NCBI GenBank assembly: GCA_021849075.1
Contig: JAJZTH010000019.1
Location: 1-64,000, forward strand
DNA: 64,000 nucleotides
DNA from: Pseudomonadota bacterium
Lineage (GTDB): Bacteria > Pseudomonadota > Alphaproteobacteria > Sphingomonadales > Sphingomonadaceae
Direction: 5' to 3'
Shown: positions 18,429 to 27,914 of the stretch, in pieces
How the letters are laid out: each line of letters starts with the position of its first letter
How positions within the stretch are numbered: the stretch's first letter is position 1
Notes under the pieces: generated by a model
The model's database searches: none
Told to the model about the DNA's origin: nothing
What the model saw: only the letters and a program-made list of their open reading frames with translations
Position numbers and translations under genes: made by a program

Positions 18429-19343
18429 ATGATGAAGTTCCGCACACTGCTGCTTGCAGCAGGCGCTCTGGCCTGCCTGCCTGCCGTGGCTCAGGCTGCG
18501 CCCCGCCCGTGGATGCTGCCATCCGAAACCATGTTTGCCGGAACCGGCAATGAATGGTTGACCGTAGACGCCGCCATCTCCAGCGATCTCTTCTACTTCG
18601 ACCATCCCGGTCAGAATTGGGAGCCGGTCATCACCGCCCCGGACGGATCGTCCGTAACCGCCGAAAATCGCACCGTGGGCAAGCTGCGCGAAACCTTCGA
18701 CGTGCCGGTGACGGCAAAGGGCAGCTACAAGATCGCGATCACCAACGTCATGGTGATGGGCGGCTATATGCTTAATGGCGAGCGCAAGATGCTGCCGCGC
18801 GGCACCACGCCCGCAACGCTGGCGGCCGCCATCCCGCAGGGCGCGACCGATGTTCAGACTGCCCAGGCCAGCACCCGCATCGAAACATTCGTCAGCGCTG
18901 GCGAGCCGACCCGTGACGCCTTCAAACTGACGGGCAAGGGGCTGGAAATGATGCCCGTCACCCATCCCAATGATGCTGCCGTGGGCGAACCGGCCACATT
19001 CCAGTTCTTGCTCGATGGCAAGCCGGCGGCGGGTCTGGACGTCACCGCCATTCCCGGCGGCGTGCGCTATCGTCAGGATCTCAAGCAAATGGATGCCAAG
19101 ACCGACGCCGAAGGCAAGGTCACGCTGACCTGGCCGGATGCCGGCATGTATTGGGTCAGTGTCAGCACCGGCGGACGGCGCGGCGGCGAAGGCGGTCCCG
19201 GTGGCCAGCCCGGCGGCCCCGGCAGCGCCGCTGGCGGACAGCCGGCTCAGGCTGGCGGCGAAGGCCAGGGCGCGCCCCGTCCGCCCATGGGTCCGCCCCA
19301 GAACCGCGCCACCTATGCCATGACGATCGAGGTGCAGGGCTGA
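18429..19343 (+). CDS. DUF4198 periplasmic protein
   Basis: 304-residue secreted protein with a signal peptide ending VAQA-A near residue 23. A DUF4198 domain follows: PRPWMLPSETMFAGTGNEWLTVDAA, FYFDHPG, PVTHPNDAAVGEPATFQFLLDGKPAAGLDVTAIPGG. This domain in periplasmic proteins is tied to metal or siderophore handling but has no settled activity. The last 60 residues are a low-complexity Gly/Gln/Pro-rich linker plus a short end. ATG 18429 is supported by AAGGAGGGG (18413-18421). It is the third gene of the PepSY-DUF2271-DUF4198-ApbE operon. Confidence 0.8.
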   Translation: MMKFRTLLLAAGALACLPAVAQAAPRPWMLPSETMFAGTGNEWLTVDAAISSDLFYFDHPGQNWEPVITAPDGSSVTAENRTVGKLRETFDVPVTAKGSYKIAITNVMVMGGYMLNGERKMLPRGTTPATLAAAIPQGATDVQTAQASTRIETFVSAGEPTRDAFKLTGKGLEMMPVTHPNDAAVGEPATFQFLLDGKPAAGLDVTAIPGGVRYRQDLKQMDAKTDAEGKVTLTWPDAGMYWVSVSTGGRRGGEGGPGGQPGGPGSAAGGQPAQAGGEGQGAPRPPMGPPQNRATYAMTIEVQG

Positions 19344-20311
19344 CCGGCCACGGCATCCGCATCGCGATAGCCCCCGACCTGACGCCCGAGGCATTCCTCG
19401 GCCGTCAGCGTCAGGGCGCTATCGTCGCCTATGGCGGTCCCACCATGGGGACCAGCTGGTCGGCGCAGATCGTCGCTCCGCCGCCCGGTTGCGCCGCCGC
19501 CATCGAAGCGGTGCTGGCGCGCATCATCGACCAGATGAGCAATTGGGAGCCGACCTCCGCCATTAGCCGCTTCAACCGCGCGCCGGTCGGCGAATGGATG
19601 CCGCTGCCGCCCGACATGATAACCGTGCTGCGCGCCGGACTGGACATGGCCCGCCTGTCGAACGGCGCCTTCGATCCCGCCATCGGGCGACTGGTCGATA
19701 GTTGGGGCTTTGGTCCCGGCTTGCAGGGCCAGCCCGGCTATGCCGTCCCCGCGCCATGGACCCGGATCGAGGTTGACCGCAATCACGCCCGCCGCCTCGC
19801 CGACGTAACGCTCGATTTTTCCGGCATCGCCAAAGGCTTCGCCGTCGACGCCGTGGCGCAGGCATTGCGCGAGCTGGGCGTCGTCCATTTTCTGGTGGAG
19901 ATAGGCGGCGAATTGCGCGGCGACGGGATCAAGCCCGATATCCAGCCCTGGTGGGTCGATGTCGAAGCGCCGCCGGGCCTTGCCATCCCAACCCTGCGCG
20001 TGGCGCTCAGCGATTGCGCCATCGCCACCTCGGGCGACTATCGCCGCTTCCGTATGCAGGATGGCGCGCGCCTGTCGCACAGCATCGATCCGGCGACCGG
20101 CGCGCCGATCGCGCAGGGCGTCGCCTCCGTTACGGTCCTGCATGACAGCGCCATGCTGGCCGACGCCTGGGCCACCGCGATCACCATCCTTGGTCCCGAT
20201 CGCGGCATGGCCCTCGCCACCCGCAACGGCCTCGCAGCGCGCCTCGTCCTGCGCCGCGACACCGGACCGATGGAATATATGACCCCCGCGCTCGCCGCGA
20301 TGCTGGAATAA
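19340..20311 (+). CDS. apbE: ApbE family FAD:protein FMN transferase
   Basis: ApbE-type flavin transferase, which attaches FMN to Thr or Ser of extracytoplasmic proteins. Motifs: YGGPTMGTSWSAQ near the start, NGAFDPAIGRLVDSWGFGP, LDFSGIAKGFAVDAVAQ, VEIGGELRGDG, SHSIDPATG and DAWATAITILG. There is no ATG ahead of the conserved start. The best candidate is CTG 19340, overlapping the DUF4198 stop (CTGA) with GAGG seven bases upstream; ATG 19445 would begin inside the conserved block. No clear signal peptide is visible from CTG, so cytoplasmic location or an odd N-terminus is possible. The DUF2271 protein of the same operon offers the matching target motif. Confidence 0.88.
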   Translation: MTGHGIRIAIAPDLTPEAFLGRQRQGAIVAYGGPTMGTSWSAQIVAPPPGCAAAIEAVLARIIDQMSNWEPTSAISRFNRAPVGEWMPLPPDMITVLRAGLDMARLSNGAFDPAIGRLVDSWGFGPGLQGQPGYAVPAPWTRIEVDRNHARRLADVTLDFSGIAKGFAVDAVAQALRELGVVHFLVEIGGELRGDGIKPDIQPWWVDVEAPPGLAIPTLRVALSDCAIATSGDYRRFRMQDGARLSHSIDPATGAPIAQGVASVTVLHDSAMLADAWATAITILGPDRGMALATRNGLAARLVLRRDTGPMEYMTPALAAMLE

Positions 20312-20330
20312 GCTATCGGGCACCCTCACC

Positions 20331-20408
20331 CCGTTCGGGCTGAGCTTGTCGAAGCCCCGTTCTTTTTCTTGGCAATGCCGAAGGACACGACAAGCCTGGA
20401 GCGAACGG
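20331..20408. repeat. REP-like palindromic element, copy 2
   Basis: CCGTTCGGGCTGAGCTTGTC at 20331-20350 is nearly identical to copy 1. A degenerate inverted half (ACGACAAGCCTGGAGCGAACGG) ends near 20408. It fills the gap between the convergent apbE and ferredoxin-NADP reductase genes. Confidence 0.7.
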
Positions 20409-20481
20409 TGATGACCAAGACCAAACCAAAAGGGCCAGGCGACGCTCTCCCGACCCTTTCCCAATATCCTCGTTTCAGCGA

Positions 20482-21300
20482 TCAGCCGACGAAGGCGCGC
20501 TCGATCACGAACTGCCCCGGCGCGGCATTGGACCCTTCGGTGAAGCCATTTTCCTCGAAATAGGCGGCGAACTGCTTGATCATCTCCATGCTGCCGCACA
20601 TCATGATCCGGTCGGTTTCCGGGTCAAACTTCGCCGCACCCGGAATGCCCTCGAACAGCTTGCCGCTCTCGACCAGCTTGTCGATACGTTGATTATTCGG
20701 GAATTCCTCGCGCGTCACGGTCGGCACATAATGGAACTGGCCGGCGGCCTGTTCCGACACCAGCGGGTCTTCGGCCCACTTGCCTTCCATTTCGTCACGG
20801 AACGCCAGATCGCTCACCCGGCGCACCGAATGGACGACGACGACCTGCTCGTAAAATTCATAGACGTCCGGGTCGCGCGGCAGGCTCAGGAACGGGGCCA
20901 GGCCGGTGCCGGTCGACAGCATGAACAGCCGCTTGCCAGGCAGCAGCGCGTCCGTAACCAGCGTACCGGTCGGCTTGCGGCCCAGATAAATCTGGTCGCC
21001 CGGCTCGATCTTCTGCAGCTTGCTGGTCAGCGGGCCGTCCTGCACCTTGATCGACAGAAATTCGATTTCCTCGTCCCATGACGGGCTGGCGATCGAGTAA
21101 GCGCGCAGCAACGGCTTGCCATTGTCGCCCTTCAGGCCAATCATGATGAACTCGCCCGACCGGAAACGGAAGCTGGCCGGGCGGGTGATACGGAAACTGA
21201 ACAGATGCTCGTTCCAGTGCTTCACCGACAGCACGGTTTCCACGGAAAGCGCGCCGGTGGGTTCCAGTACCGGCTTTTCGATCGTCACGTCGGTCAACAC
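20482..21300 (-). CDS. fpr: Ferredoxin--NADP reductase
   Basis: FAD-containing ferredoxin/flavodoxin-NADP+ reductase of the bacterial Fpr type. The FAD-binding part has FRSGEFIMIGL and RAYSIASPSWDE. The NADP part has GKRLFMLSTGTGLAPFLSL, VVVHSVRR and IMMCGSMEMIKQF, and the protein ends with the typical aromatic-containing APGQFVIERAFVG. GTG 21300 (or TTG 21297) is preferred: AAGGA precedes it and homology starts with TDVTIEKPVLEP. The in-frame ATG 21360 would add 20 basic residues not typical of the family. It is a monocistronic housekeeping redox enzyme in the cytoplasm. Confidence 0.9.
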   Translation of the reverse strand: MLTDVTIEKPVLEPTGALSVETVLSVKHWNEHLFSFRITRPASFRFRSGEFIMIGLKGDNGKPLLRAYSIASPSWDEEIEFLSIKVQDGPLTSKLQKIEPGDQIYLGRKPTGTLVTDALLPGKRLFMLSTGTGLAPFLSLPRDPDVYEFYEQVVVVHSVRRVSDLAFRDEMEGKWAEDPLVSEQAAGQFHYVPTVTREEFPNNQRIDKLVESGKLFEGIPGAAKFDPETDRIMMCGSMEMIKQFAAYFEENGFTEGSNAAPGQFVIERAFVG

Positions 21301-21465
21301 CTTATCCTTGCATATCGTCTGCACCGCCTGCGCGCGATGCTTTTTGCGGATCGTTCGCAATAAACGCTAAATCCGCGAATGGCCCTTCCGCACCGGGATG
21401 ACAAGGCCAAAAAAACTTGCAGCGGGCAAAGGGCGTCCTTTCTGGCCGCCCTCGTTCCCGGATCT

Positions 21466-21777
21466 TCAGCCAAATAAACCTTTGGCGATGCCGCCCAGTT
21501 CATTGAGTGGATTACCGTCGCCATCCTTGTCGAAAAAGCCGCCCAGCTTGCCCAATATCGCTTCCGGCCCGCCAAATGCGCCCAGCAATTCCTGCAATTT
21601 GTCGGCCGACACGCCATGTTCGGCCGCCGTTTCCGCCAGCGCCGACACGCTCGTCTCGCCCGATCCGATCTTCGCGCTGATCTCGCTCAGCAATCCCTGC
21701 ATCTGTTCGGGGCTGACGCCGATCTGCGCCGCGATCGCTTCCAGCCCACCGAATTTGCCGATCATATCTTCGAACAT
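21466..21777 (-). CDS. Small hypothetical protein with calcium-loop-like motif
   Basis: 103 residues from ATG 21777 (MFEDMIGKFGG), preceded by AAGGGC; ATG 21795 is an alternative. It is helical and Gly/Ala-rich, with two similar halves (IAAQIGVSPEQMQGLLSEI and AAEHGVSADKLQELLGAF) that suggest an internal duplication. DKDGDGNPLNE near the C-terminus resembles an EF-hand loop. No signal peptide is seen. I do not recognise the family beyond a loose DUF937-like feel. It lies alone between fpr and pckA. Confidence 0.6.
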   Translation of the reverse strand: MFEDMIGKFGGLEAIAAQIGVSPEQMQGLLSEISAKIGSGETSVSALAETAAEHGVSADKLQELLGAFGGPEAILGKLGGFFDKDGDGNPLNELGGIAKGLFG

Positions 21778-21844
21778 GCCCTTGCACTCCCGCATGAAGG
21801 TTGAACGGCATCATAGCACCGCAAACCCCTGCCCAAAAGCAAAA

Positions 21845-21870
21845 GAGCCGGAAGGTTTCCCCTCCGGCTC
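21845..21870 (-). terminator. Terminator of pckA
   Basis: GAGCCGGAAGG pairs with CCTCCGGCTC around a short loop. On the minus strand it is followed by CTTTTGCTTTTGG, about 25 bases past the pckA stop. Confidence 0.8.
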
Positions 21871-21894
21871 CCTGCTTCAGTCCTGTCGTGGCGA

Positions 21895-23496
21895 TCAGGC
21901 GGCGGTCAGCGCCGCGCTGCGCACGCCTTCGTCGACATGGTCCACGAACTGCGCGAAATTATCCACGAACGCCTTCACCAGCGTCAGCGCGGTCGCGTCA
22001 TAGGCTTCCTTGTCGGCCCACATGGCGCGCGGGTCCAGGATGGTCGGCTCCACGCCATTGACCGCAACCGGCACATCAAAGCCGAAATTGGGATCGGTGC
22101 GGAATTCGGCGCTGTTCAGGCTGCCGTCGAGCGCAGCGTTAAGCAGCGCGCGCGTCACCTTGATCGGCATGCGCTTGATCCCCGGCATCGTCGCCTTGCC
22201 GCCCGCCCAGCCGGTATTGACCAGCCAGCAGGTGACGCCGCCCTTATTGATCCGTTCCTTCAGCAGGTTGCCGTAAATGCTGGGGTGACGCGGCATGAAC
22301 GGCGCGCCGAAACAGGTCGAGAAAGTGGCGGTCGGCTCGGTCACGCCGATTTCGGTCCCCGCGACGCGCGCGGTATAGCCCGACAGGAAATGATACATCG
22401 CCTGTTCCGGGGTCAGCCGCGCGATCGGAGGCAGCACGCCATAAGCGTCAGCGGTCAGGAAGATGATATTCTTGGGCACCGGGCCCAGATTCTTCTCCGA
22501 CGTGTTCGGGATGAAGTCGATTGGGTAGGAACCGCGGCTGTTTTCGGCCAGCGAGTTGTCGTCCAGGTCGATGACGCGGGTTTCCTCGTCGATCACGACA
22601 TTTTCCAGCACCGTGCCGAACCGCTTGGTCGTGGCGAAGATTTCCGGCTCGGCCTCGGCCGACAGGTTGATCATCTTGGCATAGCAGCCGCCTTCGAAAT
22701 TGAAGACCGCCGTGTCCGACCAGCCATGTTCGTCATCGCCGATCAGCGTGCGGCTGGCATCGGCCGACAGCGTCGTCTTGCCCGTGCCCGACAGGCCGAA
22801 GAAGACCGCCGTATCGCCGTCCGCGCCGATATTGGCCGAACAGTGCATCGGCATCACGCCCTTCACCGGCAGCAGATAGTTGAGGATGCCGAACACCGAC
22901 TTCTTCATTTCACCGGCATAGCTGGTGCCGCCGATCAGGATCAGCTTTTCGGTGAAGTTGACCGCGATCACGGTTTCGCTGCGGCTGCCATGGCGGGCCG
23001 GATCGGCCTTGAAGGTCGGCAGGTCGATGATGGTATATTCGGGCGCAAAGCCCGCCAGTTCATCGGCGCTGGGACGCACCAGCAGGGTGCGGATGAACAA
23101 ATTGTGCCAGGCGCGCTCGTTGATCACGCGCACATTCACGCGATGTTCGGGCTGCGATCCGCCGAACAGGTCGGCGACGTACAGCGTCTCCTTCTCGCCC
23201 AGCGCCTTGAAGAAATCTTCCTTCAGCGCGGCGAAATGTTCCGGCGTCATGGGCACGTTGGTCTTGCCCCACCAGACGGTGTTTTCCGTCTCGGCATCCT
23301 TGACGATGAACTTGTCGCTGGCCGACCGGCCGGTATGCTTGCCGGTCTTCACGACCAGCGGCCCGTCCTTGGACAATATGCCTTCGCCATTGCGGATGGC
23401 CGCTTCCACCAGCGGCGCGGTGCCCAGATTCCAATGTTGGGTGGCACGGGTAGAGATGCCCTGGTCCGCCAGGGTGATTGAGGATGTGGCCTGCAC
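21895..23496 (-). CDS. pckA: Phosphoenolpyruvate carboxykinase (ATP)
   Basis: 533-residue ATP-dependent PEP carboxykinase, converting oxaloacetate to PEP in gluconeogenesis. Landmarks: the kinase-1a P-loop [13 protein letters not shown], the metal- and substrate-site segments [10 protein letters not shown] and [21 protein letters not shown] and [29 protein letters not shown]. The start is GTG 23496 ([13 protein letters not shown]), seven bases after AGGAG; the longer in-frame reading has no family similarity. It is divergent from the chvI-chvG operon. In other alphaproteobacteria ChvI activates pckA, so the arrangement suggests direct control. Confidence 0.96.
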   Translation of the reverse strand: MQATSSITLADQGISTRATQHWNLGTAPLVEAAIRNGEGILSKDGPLVVKTGKHTGRSASDKFIVKDAETENTVWWGKTNVPMTPEHFAALKEDFFKALGEKETLYVADLFGGSQPEHRVNVRVINERAWHNLFIRTLLVRPSADELAGFAPEYTIIDLPTFKADPARHGSRSETVIAVNFTEKLILIGGTSYAGEMKKSVFGILNYLLPVKGVMPMHCSANIGADGDTAVFFGLSGTGKTTLSADASRTLIGDDEHGWSDTAVFNFEGGCYAKMINLSAEAEPEIFATTKRFGTVLENVVIDEETRVIDLDDNSLAENSRGSYPIDFIPNTSEKNLGPVPKNIIFLTADAYGVLPPIARLTPEQAMYHFLSGYTARVAGTEIGVTEPTATFSTCFGAPFMPRHPSIYGNLLKERINKGGVTCWLVNTGWAGGKATMPGIKRMPIKVTRALLNAALDGSLNSAEFRTDPNFGFDVPVAVNGVEPTILDPRAMWADKEAYDATALTLVKAFVDNFAQFVDHVDEGVRSAALTAA

Positions 23497-23773
23497 GCCT
23501 TTACTCCTGATATGTGTTATCGCCGTTTCATCATTATGCTCACGACCGATCTGCCCATTGAGCGCCGCCTGTTTGGTCGGCAACGTCTCTCCCTGCTGAC
23601 GCCGATGGCATAAGGCTTTGCGACCACAGCGTCAAATCCCTGCGGACAGCCATCCGTCCCGAATATCGACACCCATGCCGCATCATCCGCCGCACACCCC
23701 TTTCTTGCGACGATGGGCGGCATGGTCTAACGCTCGGGCTTCACCCTGCCCTTCCGATCTTCTGGGATGCCGC

Positions 23774-24478
23774 ATGACCGCAACCATCGCCCTGGTGGAT
23801 GACGACAAGAATATCCTGACTTCGGTATCGATCGCCCTTCAGACGGAGGGTTTCCTGACGCGCATCTATTCCGACCCGGAAGGCGCGCTGAAGGCCCTGC
23901 TCGACAATCCGGCAGACCTCGCCGTCTTCGATATCAAGATGCCCCGCATGGACGGGCTGGAACTGCTGCGCCGCCTGCGCGAAAAGACGCAGATGCCGGT
24001 CATCTTCCTCACCTCCAAGGCGGATGAACTGGACGAAGCGCTGGGTCTCGCCATGGGCGCGGACGATTATATCGCCAAACCCTTTTCGCAGCGCCTGCTG
24101 ATCGCGCGCATCCGCGCCATCCTGCGCCGCGCCGAGGTCAGCAGGACGCCCGACGCCCCGGACGAACCGGCCGCCGAACCGATCGTGCGCGGCCGGCTGG
24201 AAATGGACCCGGCGCGCCATCGGGTGAAGTGGAACGGACAGGACGTCACCCTGACCGTCACCGAATTTCTGATCCTGGAAACGCTGGCCGCCCGCCCCGG
24301 CGTGGTCAAGAACCGCAACCAGTTGATGGACGCGGCCTATCAGGATGACGTCTATGTCGATGACCGCACGATCGACAGCCATATCAAGCGGCTCCGCCGC
24401 AAGTTCCGCGAGGTGGACTCCGATTTCAACGCAATCGACACGCTCTATGGCGCCGGCTACCGATTCTCCGAAGAATGA
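23774..24478 (+). CDS. chvI: Response regulator ChvI
   Basis: 234-residue OmpR-type regulator. The receiver domain has acidic Asp9-Asp11, phospho-acceptor Asp53 in [13 protein letters not shown], and the Thr/Lys switch in FLTSKADE and YIAKPFSQ. The winged-helix DNA-binding domain ends [18 protein letters not shown] and [11 protein letters not shown], as in ChvI/ExoI proteins. ATG 23774 is where homology begins; upstream bases give no clear ribosome site. It is followed at once by its kinase and then by the PTS regulatory genes, the usual alphaproteobacterial order. It controls envelope and central-carbon functions in relatives. Confidence 0.93.
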   Translation: MTATIALVDDDKNILTSVSIALQTEGFLTRIYSDPEGALKALLDNPADLAVFDIKMPRMDGLELLRRLREKTQMPVIFLTSKADELDEALGLAMGADDYIAKPFSQRLLIARIRAILRRAEVSRTPDAPDEPAAEPIVRGRLEMDPARHRVKWNGQDVTLTVTEFLILETLAARPGVVKNRNQLMDAAYQDDVYVDDRTIDSHIKRLRRKFREVDSDFNAIDTLYGAGYRFSEE

Positions 24479-24494
24479 AGGCGCGCCGCTGGCT

Positions 24495-26042
24495 GTGCGC
24501 TGGTCGGGGCGATTGAGCCTCACGCCGCGCATATTGGCGGTCAACGTGTTCGCGCTCGCCTTGCTGGCGGGGGGCTTCTTCTATCTCGACAGCTATCGCA
24601 CGCGCATCGTCGACGATCGGCTGGAACAGTCGGCGCGCGAACTGAAACTGCTTGCCATCGGCCTCGACAATGCCCCTGCCGACCGGCAGGACGCGCTGAT
24701 CGCCGCTTATTCGCGCCAGACCGGGGATCGGGTGCGTCGTTACGCGCCGGGCGGCTCCCGCATCGCCGACAGCTTCGCCATGGATGCGCCGCGCTATCGC
24801 CTGCGCTCCCCGGCGGATGAAGAATGGCAGCGCCATGTCGCCCGCTTCCTCGACAAGATGGTGGACAAGGTGGTGTCCGCCGACCGGCCGCCCGATTTTG
24901 AGGAGCCGGCGGTCGACCGCGCCGAAGCCTGGCCCGAACTGATGCTGGCGCGCAAGAGCAGCCGGCCGCAGGCGGCGAACCGCTATGCGCCCGACCGCAC
25001 CTTCATGATCTCGGCAGCGGTGCCGATGCGCGACGGCGGCAGCCTGCTCGCGACCGAAAATGCGCGCGACATCACCCGCACCGTACGCGCGGAACGCTTC
25101 CGCCTCGGCATCGTGCTGGGCGCGGCGGTCCTCGCCTCGGTCCTCCTCTCGCTCTTTCTGGCCCGCACCATCGTCCAGCCGCTTCAGCGCCTTGCCCGCG
25201 CCGCCGTGCGCGTGCGCCTTGGCCGGGCGCGCGAAGTCACCGTGCCGCGCCTGCCCGAACGGCGCGACGAAATCGGCATGCTCGCCCGCGCCTTGTCGGA
25301 TATGAGCCATGCGCTGCGCCAGCGGATCGACGCGACCGACGCCTTCGCCGCCGATGTCAGCCATGAACTCAAAAATCCGATCGCCTCGCTGCGCTCCGCC
25401 CTTGATGCGCTCGATCGGGTCGACCGGCCGGATCTGCGCGAACAGCTGATGGCGATCGCCCAGGATGACGTTCGTCGGCTCGACCGCCTCGTCACCGACA
25501 TTGCCGAAGCCTCCCGCGTCGACGCCGAGCTGTCCCGCACCCGCTTCGAGCCGATTGATCTTGGCCTACTGATCGAACGGATGGTCATCGCCCGCGAAGC
25601 GCGCGGCGTGCCGCGCGGCGTCCGCCTCGCCTTCGCCCGTCCGCGCAAGGATGTGGCGGTGGTGCTGGGGGAAGAAGGCCGGCTGATCCGCGTACTCGAC
25701 AATCTGATCGACAATGCCGTGTCCTTCTCGCCCGACGGCGGCCTCGTCCAGATCATCGCCACCGTCGCCGACGACGAAGTGCTGGTCAGCGTGGAGGATG
25801 AAGGCCCCGGCGTACCGGAATCCGAGCGCGAACATGTCTTCCGCCGCTTCCACAGCGTCCGCCCGGAAGGCGAGACGTTCGGGAAGCATTCGGGCCTGGG
25901 CCTCGCCATCGCGCGGTCGATCGTGGAGGGGCATCAGGGCAAGATCGCCATTGGCGACCGCGAGGACGCGCAAAATGGCGCGCGCTTTGTCGTCCGCCTG
26001 CCCATGGCGGTGGCGCGCGACCCCGGCATCGTGTCGGAATAG
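24495..26042 (+). CDS. chvG: Sensor histidine kinase ChvG
   Basis: 515-residue membrane kinase from GTG 24495. A first helix (ILAVNVFALALLAGGFFYLD) precedes a periplasmic domain of about 180 residues, a second helix (LGIVLGAAVLASVLLSLFLA), HAMP, and DHp with the phospho-His in ADVSHELKNPIASLRSA. The ATPase boxes are LIDNAVSFSPDGG, VEDEGPGVPESER, FRRFHSVRP and KHSGLGLAIARSIVEGH. No ATG fits the start: the ATG overlapping the chvI stop (24475) is in another frame, so GTG 24495 or nearby CTG 24492 is chosen. In rhizobia ChvG is held off by periplasmic ExoR; none is seen here. Confidence 0.92.
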   Translation: MRWSGRLSLTPRILAVNVFALALLAGGFFYLDSYRTRIVDDRLEQSARELKLLAIGLDNAPADRQDALIAAYSRQTGDRVRRYAPGGSRIADSFAMDAPRYRLRSPADEEWQRHVARFLDKMVDKVVSADRPPDFEEPAVDRAEAWPELMLARKSSRPQAANRYAPDRTFMISAAVPMRDGGSLLATENARDITRTVRAERFRLGIVLGAAVLASVLLSLFLARTIVQPLQRLARAAVRVRLGRAREVTVPRLPERRDEIGMLARALSDMSHALRQRIDATDAFAADVSHELKNPIASLRSALDALDRVDRPDLREQLMAIAQDDVRRLDRLVTDIAEASRVDAELSRTRFEPIDLGLLIERMVIAREARGVPRGVRLAFARPRKDVAVVLGEEGRLIRVLDNLIDNAVSFSPDGGLVQIIATVADDEVLVSVEDEGPGVPESEREHVFRRFHSVRPEGETFGKHSGLGLAIARSIVEGHQGKIAIGDREDAQNGARFVVRLPMAVARDPGIVSE

Positions 26043-26108
26043 GATCAAGGGCCGGAAATAACGCCATTTCCAACTCCGCCGACACAGGCTAGAACGGTGC
26101 AGGGGATT

Positions 26109-26558
26109 ATGGCGCGCGCACTTTCATCCGAAACGCTTCACGCGACCAGCGTGGCCATTGGCGGCCGCGCTGTCCTGCTGTCCGGTCCCAGCGGCAGCGG
26201 CAAATCCGACCTTGGCCTGCGCCTCATCGACCGCGGCGGACAACTGGTCAGCGACGATTATACCCTGGTCCAGCGCATCGACGGCCGCCTGATCGCCACC
26301 GCACCCGCCACGATCGCGGGTCGCATGGAAGTGCGCGGCCTGGGCATTGTCGATCTGCCCGCCATCGCCGACGCCCCCGTCGGCCTCATCGTCATGCTGT
26401 TCGACAAGGTCGACCGGATGCCGATGCAGCCCATGCAGCGCACCGTCGCCGGCATCGATGTGCCGGTGATCAAGATCGCCCCGTTCGAAACCTCCGCCCC
26501 GATCAAGGTCGAACTGGCGCTCAAGGCCCATGGCCTGCCCATCGAGGGGCCGGCATGA
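26109..26558 (+). CDS. hprK: HPr kinase/phosphorylase, short alphaproteobacterial form
   Basis: 149 residues comprising only the catalytic half of HprK; the N-terminal domain of Firmicute enzymes is absent, as usual in alphaproteobacteria. Walker A is GPSGSGKSDL (residues 26-35), followed by RLIDRGGQLVSDDY with the catalytic acidic residues and VRGLGIVDLPAIA. It phosphorylates HPr on Ser in the HPr encoded three genes downstream. GTG 26097 is a possible earlier start. The stop overlaps rapZ by ATGA. Together with chvGI upstream and EIIA/HPr downstream it forms a regulatory rather than transport PTS. Confidence 0.9.
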   Translation: MARALSSETLHATSVAIGGRAVLLSGPSGSGKSDLGLRLIDRGGQLVSDDYTLVQRIDGRLIATAPATIAGRMEVRGLGIVDLPAIADAPVGLIVMLFDKVDRMPMQPMQRTVAGIDVPVIKIAPFETSAPIKVELALKAHGLPIEGPA

Positions 26559-27481
26559 CCCAGCCCAAGACCATTCTCCTGCTGTCCGGTCTGTCGGGCG
26601 CGGGCAAAACCACGGCGCTCAAGACGCTGGAGGATATGGGCTGGGAAGTGGTGGACAATATCCCCCTCGTCCTGCTCGATCGACTGCTCGACACGCCGCT
26701 TGCCGAAGGGCATGCCGGCGATGATGAACGGCCGCTGGCGCTGGGCATCGACGCGCGCACCCGTGGCTTTGACGCCAGCGCCATCGTCCAGCGGATCAAG
26801 GCGCTGCGCGAACGCCATGGCCATGATGTCGAAACCCTCTATCTCGACTGTTCGGGCACCGAACTGGAGCGCCGCTTTGCCGAAACCCGCCGCCGCCATC
26901 CGCTGGCGCTGGATCGGCCGGCGGCGGACGGCATCGCCCGCGAACGCGAACTGACTGAACCGCTGCGCCGCTGGGCGACCCAGGTGATCGACACCACCAG
27001 TTTCACCAGCAACGCCCTGCAACAGGAAATGCGCAGCCGCTTCTCGGTCGAAGGGCTATCGGCGCCGGTGCTGACCATATTGTCCTTCGGCTATTCGCGC
27101 GGCGTGCCGCGCAACGCCGACCTGATGTTCGACATGCGCTTCCTGCGCAATCCGCATTGGGAAGAGGATTTGCGTCCCAAAACCGGGCTGGACCCCGACG
27201 TCGCAGCCTATATTCAGGCGGACCCCGCCTATGAGGACGCGGTCGGCCGGATAGAGGATCTGCTCCTCCTCCTCCTGCCCCGCTACGCGGAGGGCGGAAA
27301 AGCCTATATCACGGTGGCCTTTGGCTGCACGGGCGGCAAACATCGTTCCGTCCATGTCGCCACGCGGGTCGCGAAACACTTGCAAGAGGCGGGCTTTTCG
27401 CCCACGGTCTTGCACCGCAATATAGAATCGTCGCCCCAGAATAGTCTGGAGAAGCGCCGACCGGGAGGCCCGAAAGCATAA
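26555..27481 (+). CDS. rapZ: RNase adapter RapZ
   Basis: 308-residue RapZ/YvcJ-family P-loop nucleotide-binding protein. Walker A is GLSGAGKTTALKTLED. Also present are NIPLVLLDRLL, the RRRHPLA segment, FGYSRGVPRNADLMFDMRFLRNP, and the C-terminal GCTGGKHRSVHVATRVAKHL signature. In enterobacteria RapZ guides RNase E to a small RNA that controls GlmS; in alphaproteobacteria its target is less clear. It is translationally coupled to hprK and followed 28 bases later by the EIIA gene. Confidence 0.95.
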   Translation: MTQPKTILLLSGLSGAGKTTALKTLEDMGWEVVDNIPLVLLDRLLDTPLAEGHAGDDERPLALGIDARTRGFDASAIVQRIKALRERHGHDVETLYLDCSGTELERRFAETRRRHPLALDRPAADGIARERELTEPLRRWATQVIDTTSFTSNALQQEMRSRFSVEGLSAPVLTILSFGYSRGVPRNADLMFDMRFLRNPHWEEDLRPKTGLDPDVAAYIQADPAYEDAVGRIEDLLLLLLPRYAEGGKAYITVAFGCTGGKHRSVHVATRVAKHLQEAGFSPTVLHRNIESSPQNSLEKRRPGGPKA

Positions 27482-27509
27482 TCATGACACAGGTGGGCCA
27501 GGCAAGCGC

Positions 27510-27914
27510 ATGATCGGACTCGTACTCGTCACCCATGGGTCGCTCGCGACGGAATTTGTCGTGGCGATGGAACATGTCGTCGGCCCGCAAACGCAAATCG
27601 ATACGATCTGCATCGGTCACGAAGACGACATGGAACTGCGCCGGGCGGACATTGCCGCCGCGGTCGCACGCGTCAATGACGGGTCGGGCGTCATCCTGCT
27701 GACCGACCTGTTCGGCGGCACCCCTTCCAACCTCGCCATCTCGCTGCTCAAGGCCGGCGAGATAGAGGTGATTGCCGGCATCAACCTGCCCATGCTGATC
27801 CGTCTGGAAAGCGCGCGCAAGGTGATGGACGTGCGCGCCGCGGTGGCCGCCGCGCGCGAAGCCGGTCAGAAATATATCAGCGTCGCATCGGAATTGTTGG
27901 GCAGCAGCACATGA
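27510..27914 (+). CDS. PTS EIIA component, mannose type
   Basis: 134-residue EIIA-Man domain protein with phosphorylatable His9 in GLVLVTHGSLATEF, followed by VILLTDLFGGTPSNLAISL, typical of the fold. No EIIB, EIIC or EIID genes accompany it, so the pathway is a regulatory phosphorelay. Its stop overlaps the HPr start (ATGA). Cytoplasmic. Partners are HPr and, outside this window, an EI-Ntr enzyme. Confidence 0.92.
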   Translation: MIGLVLVTHGSLATEFVVAMEHVVGPQTQIDTICIGHEDDMELRRADIAAAVARVNDGSGVILLTDLFGGTPSNLAISLLKAGEIEVIAGINLPMLIRLESARKVMDVRAAVAAAREAGQKYISVASELLGSST

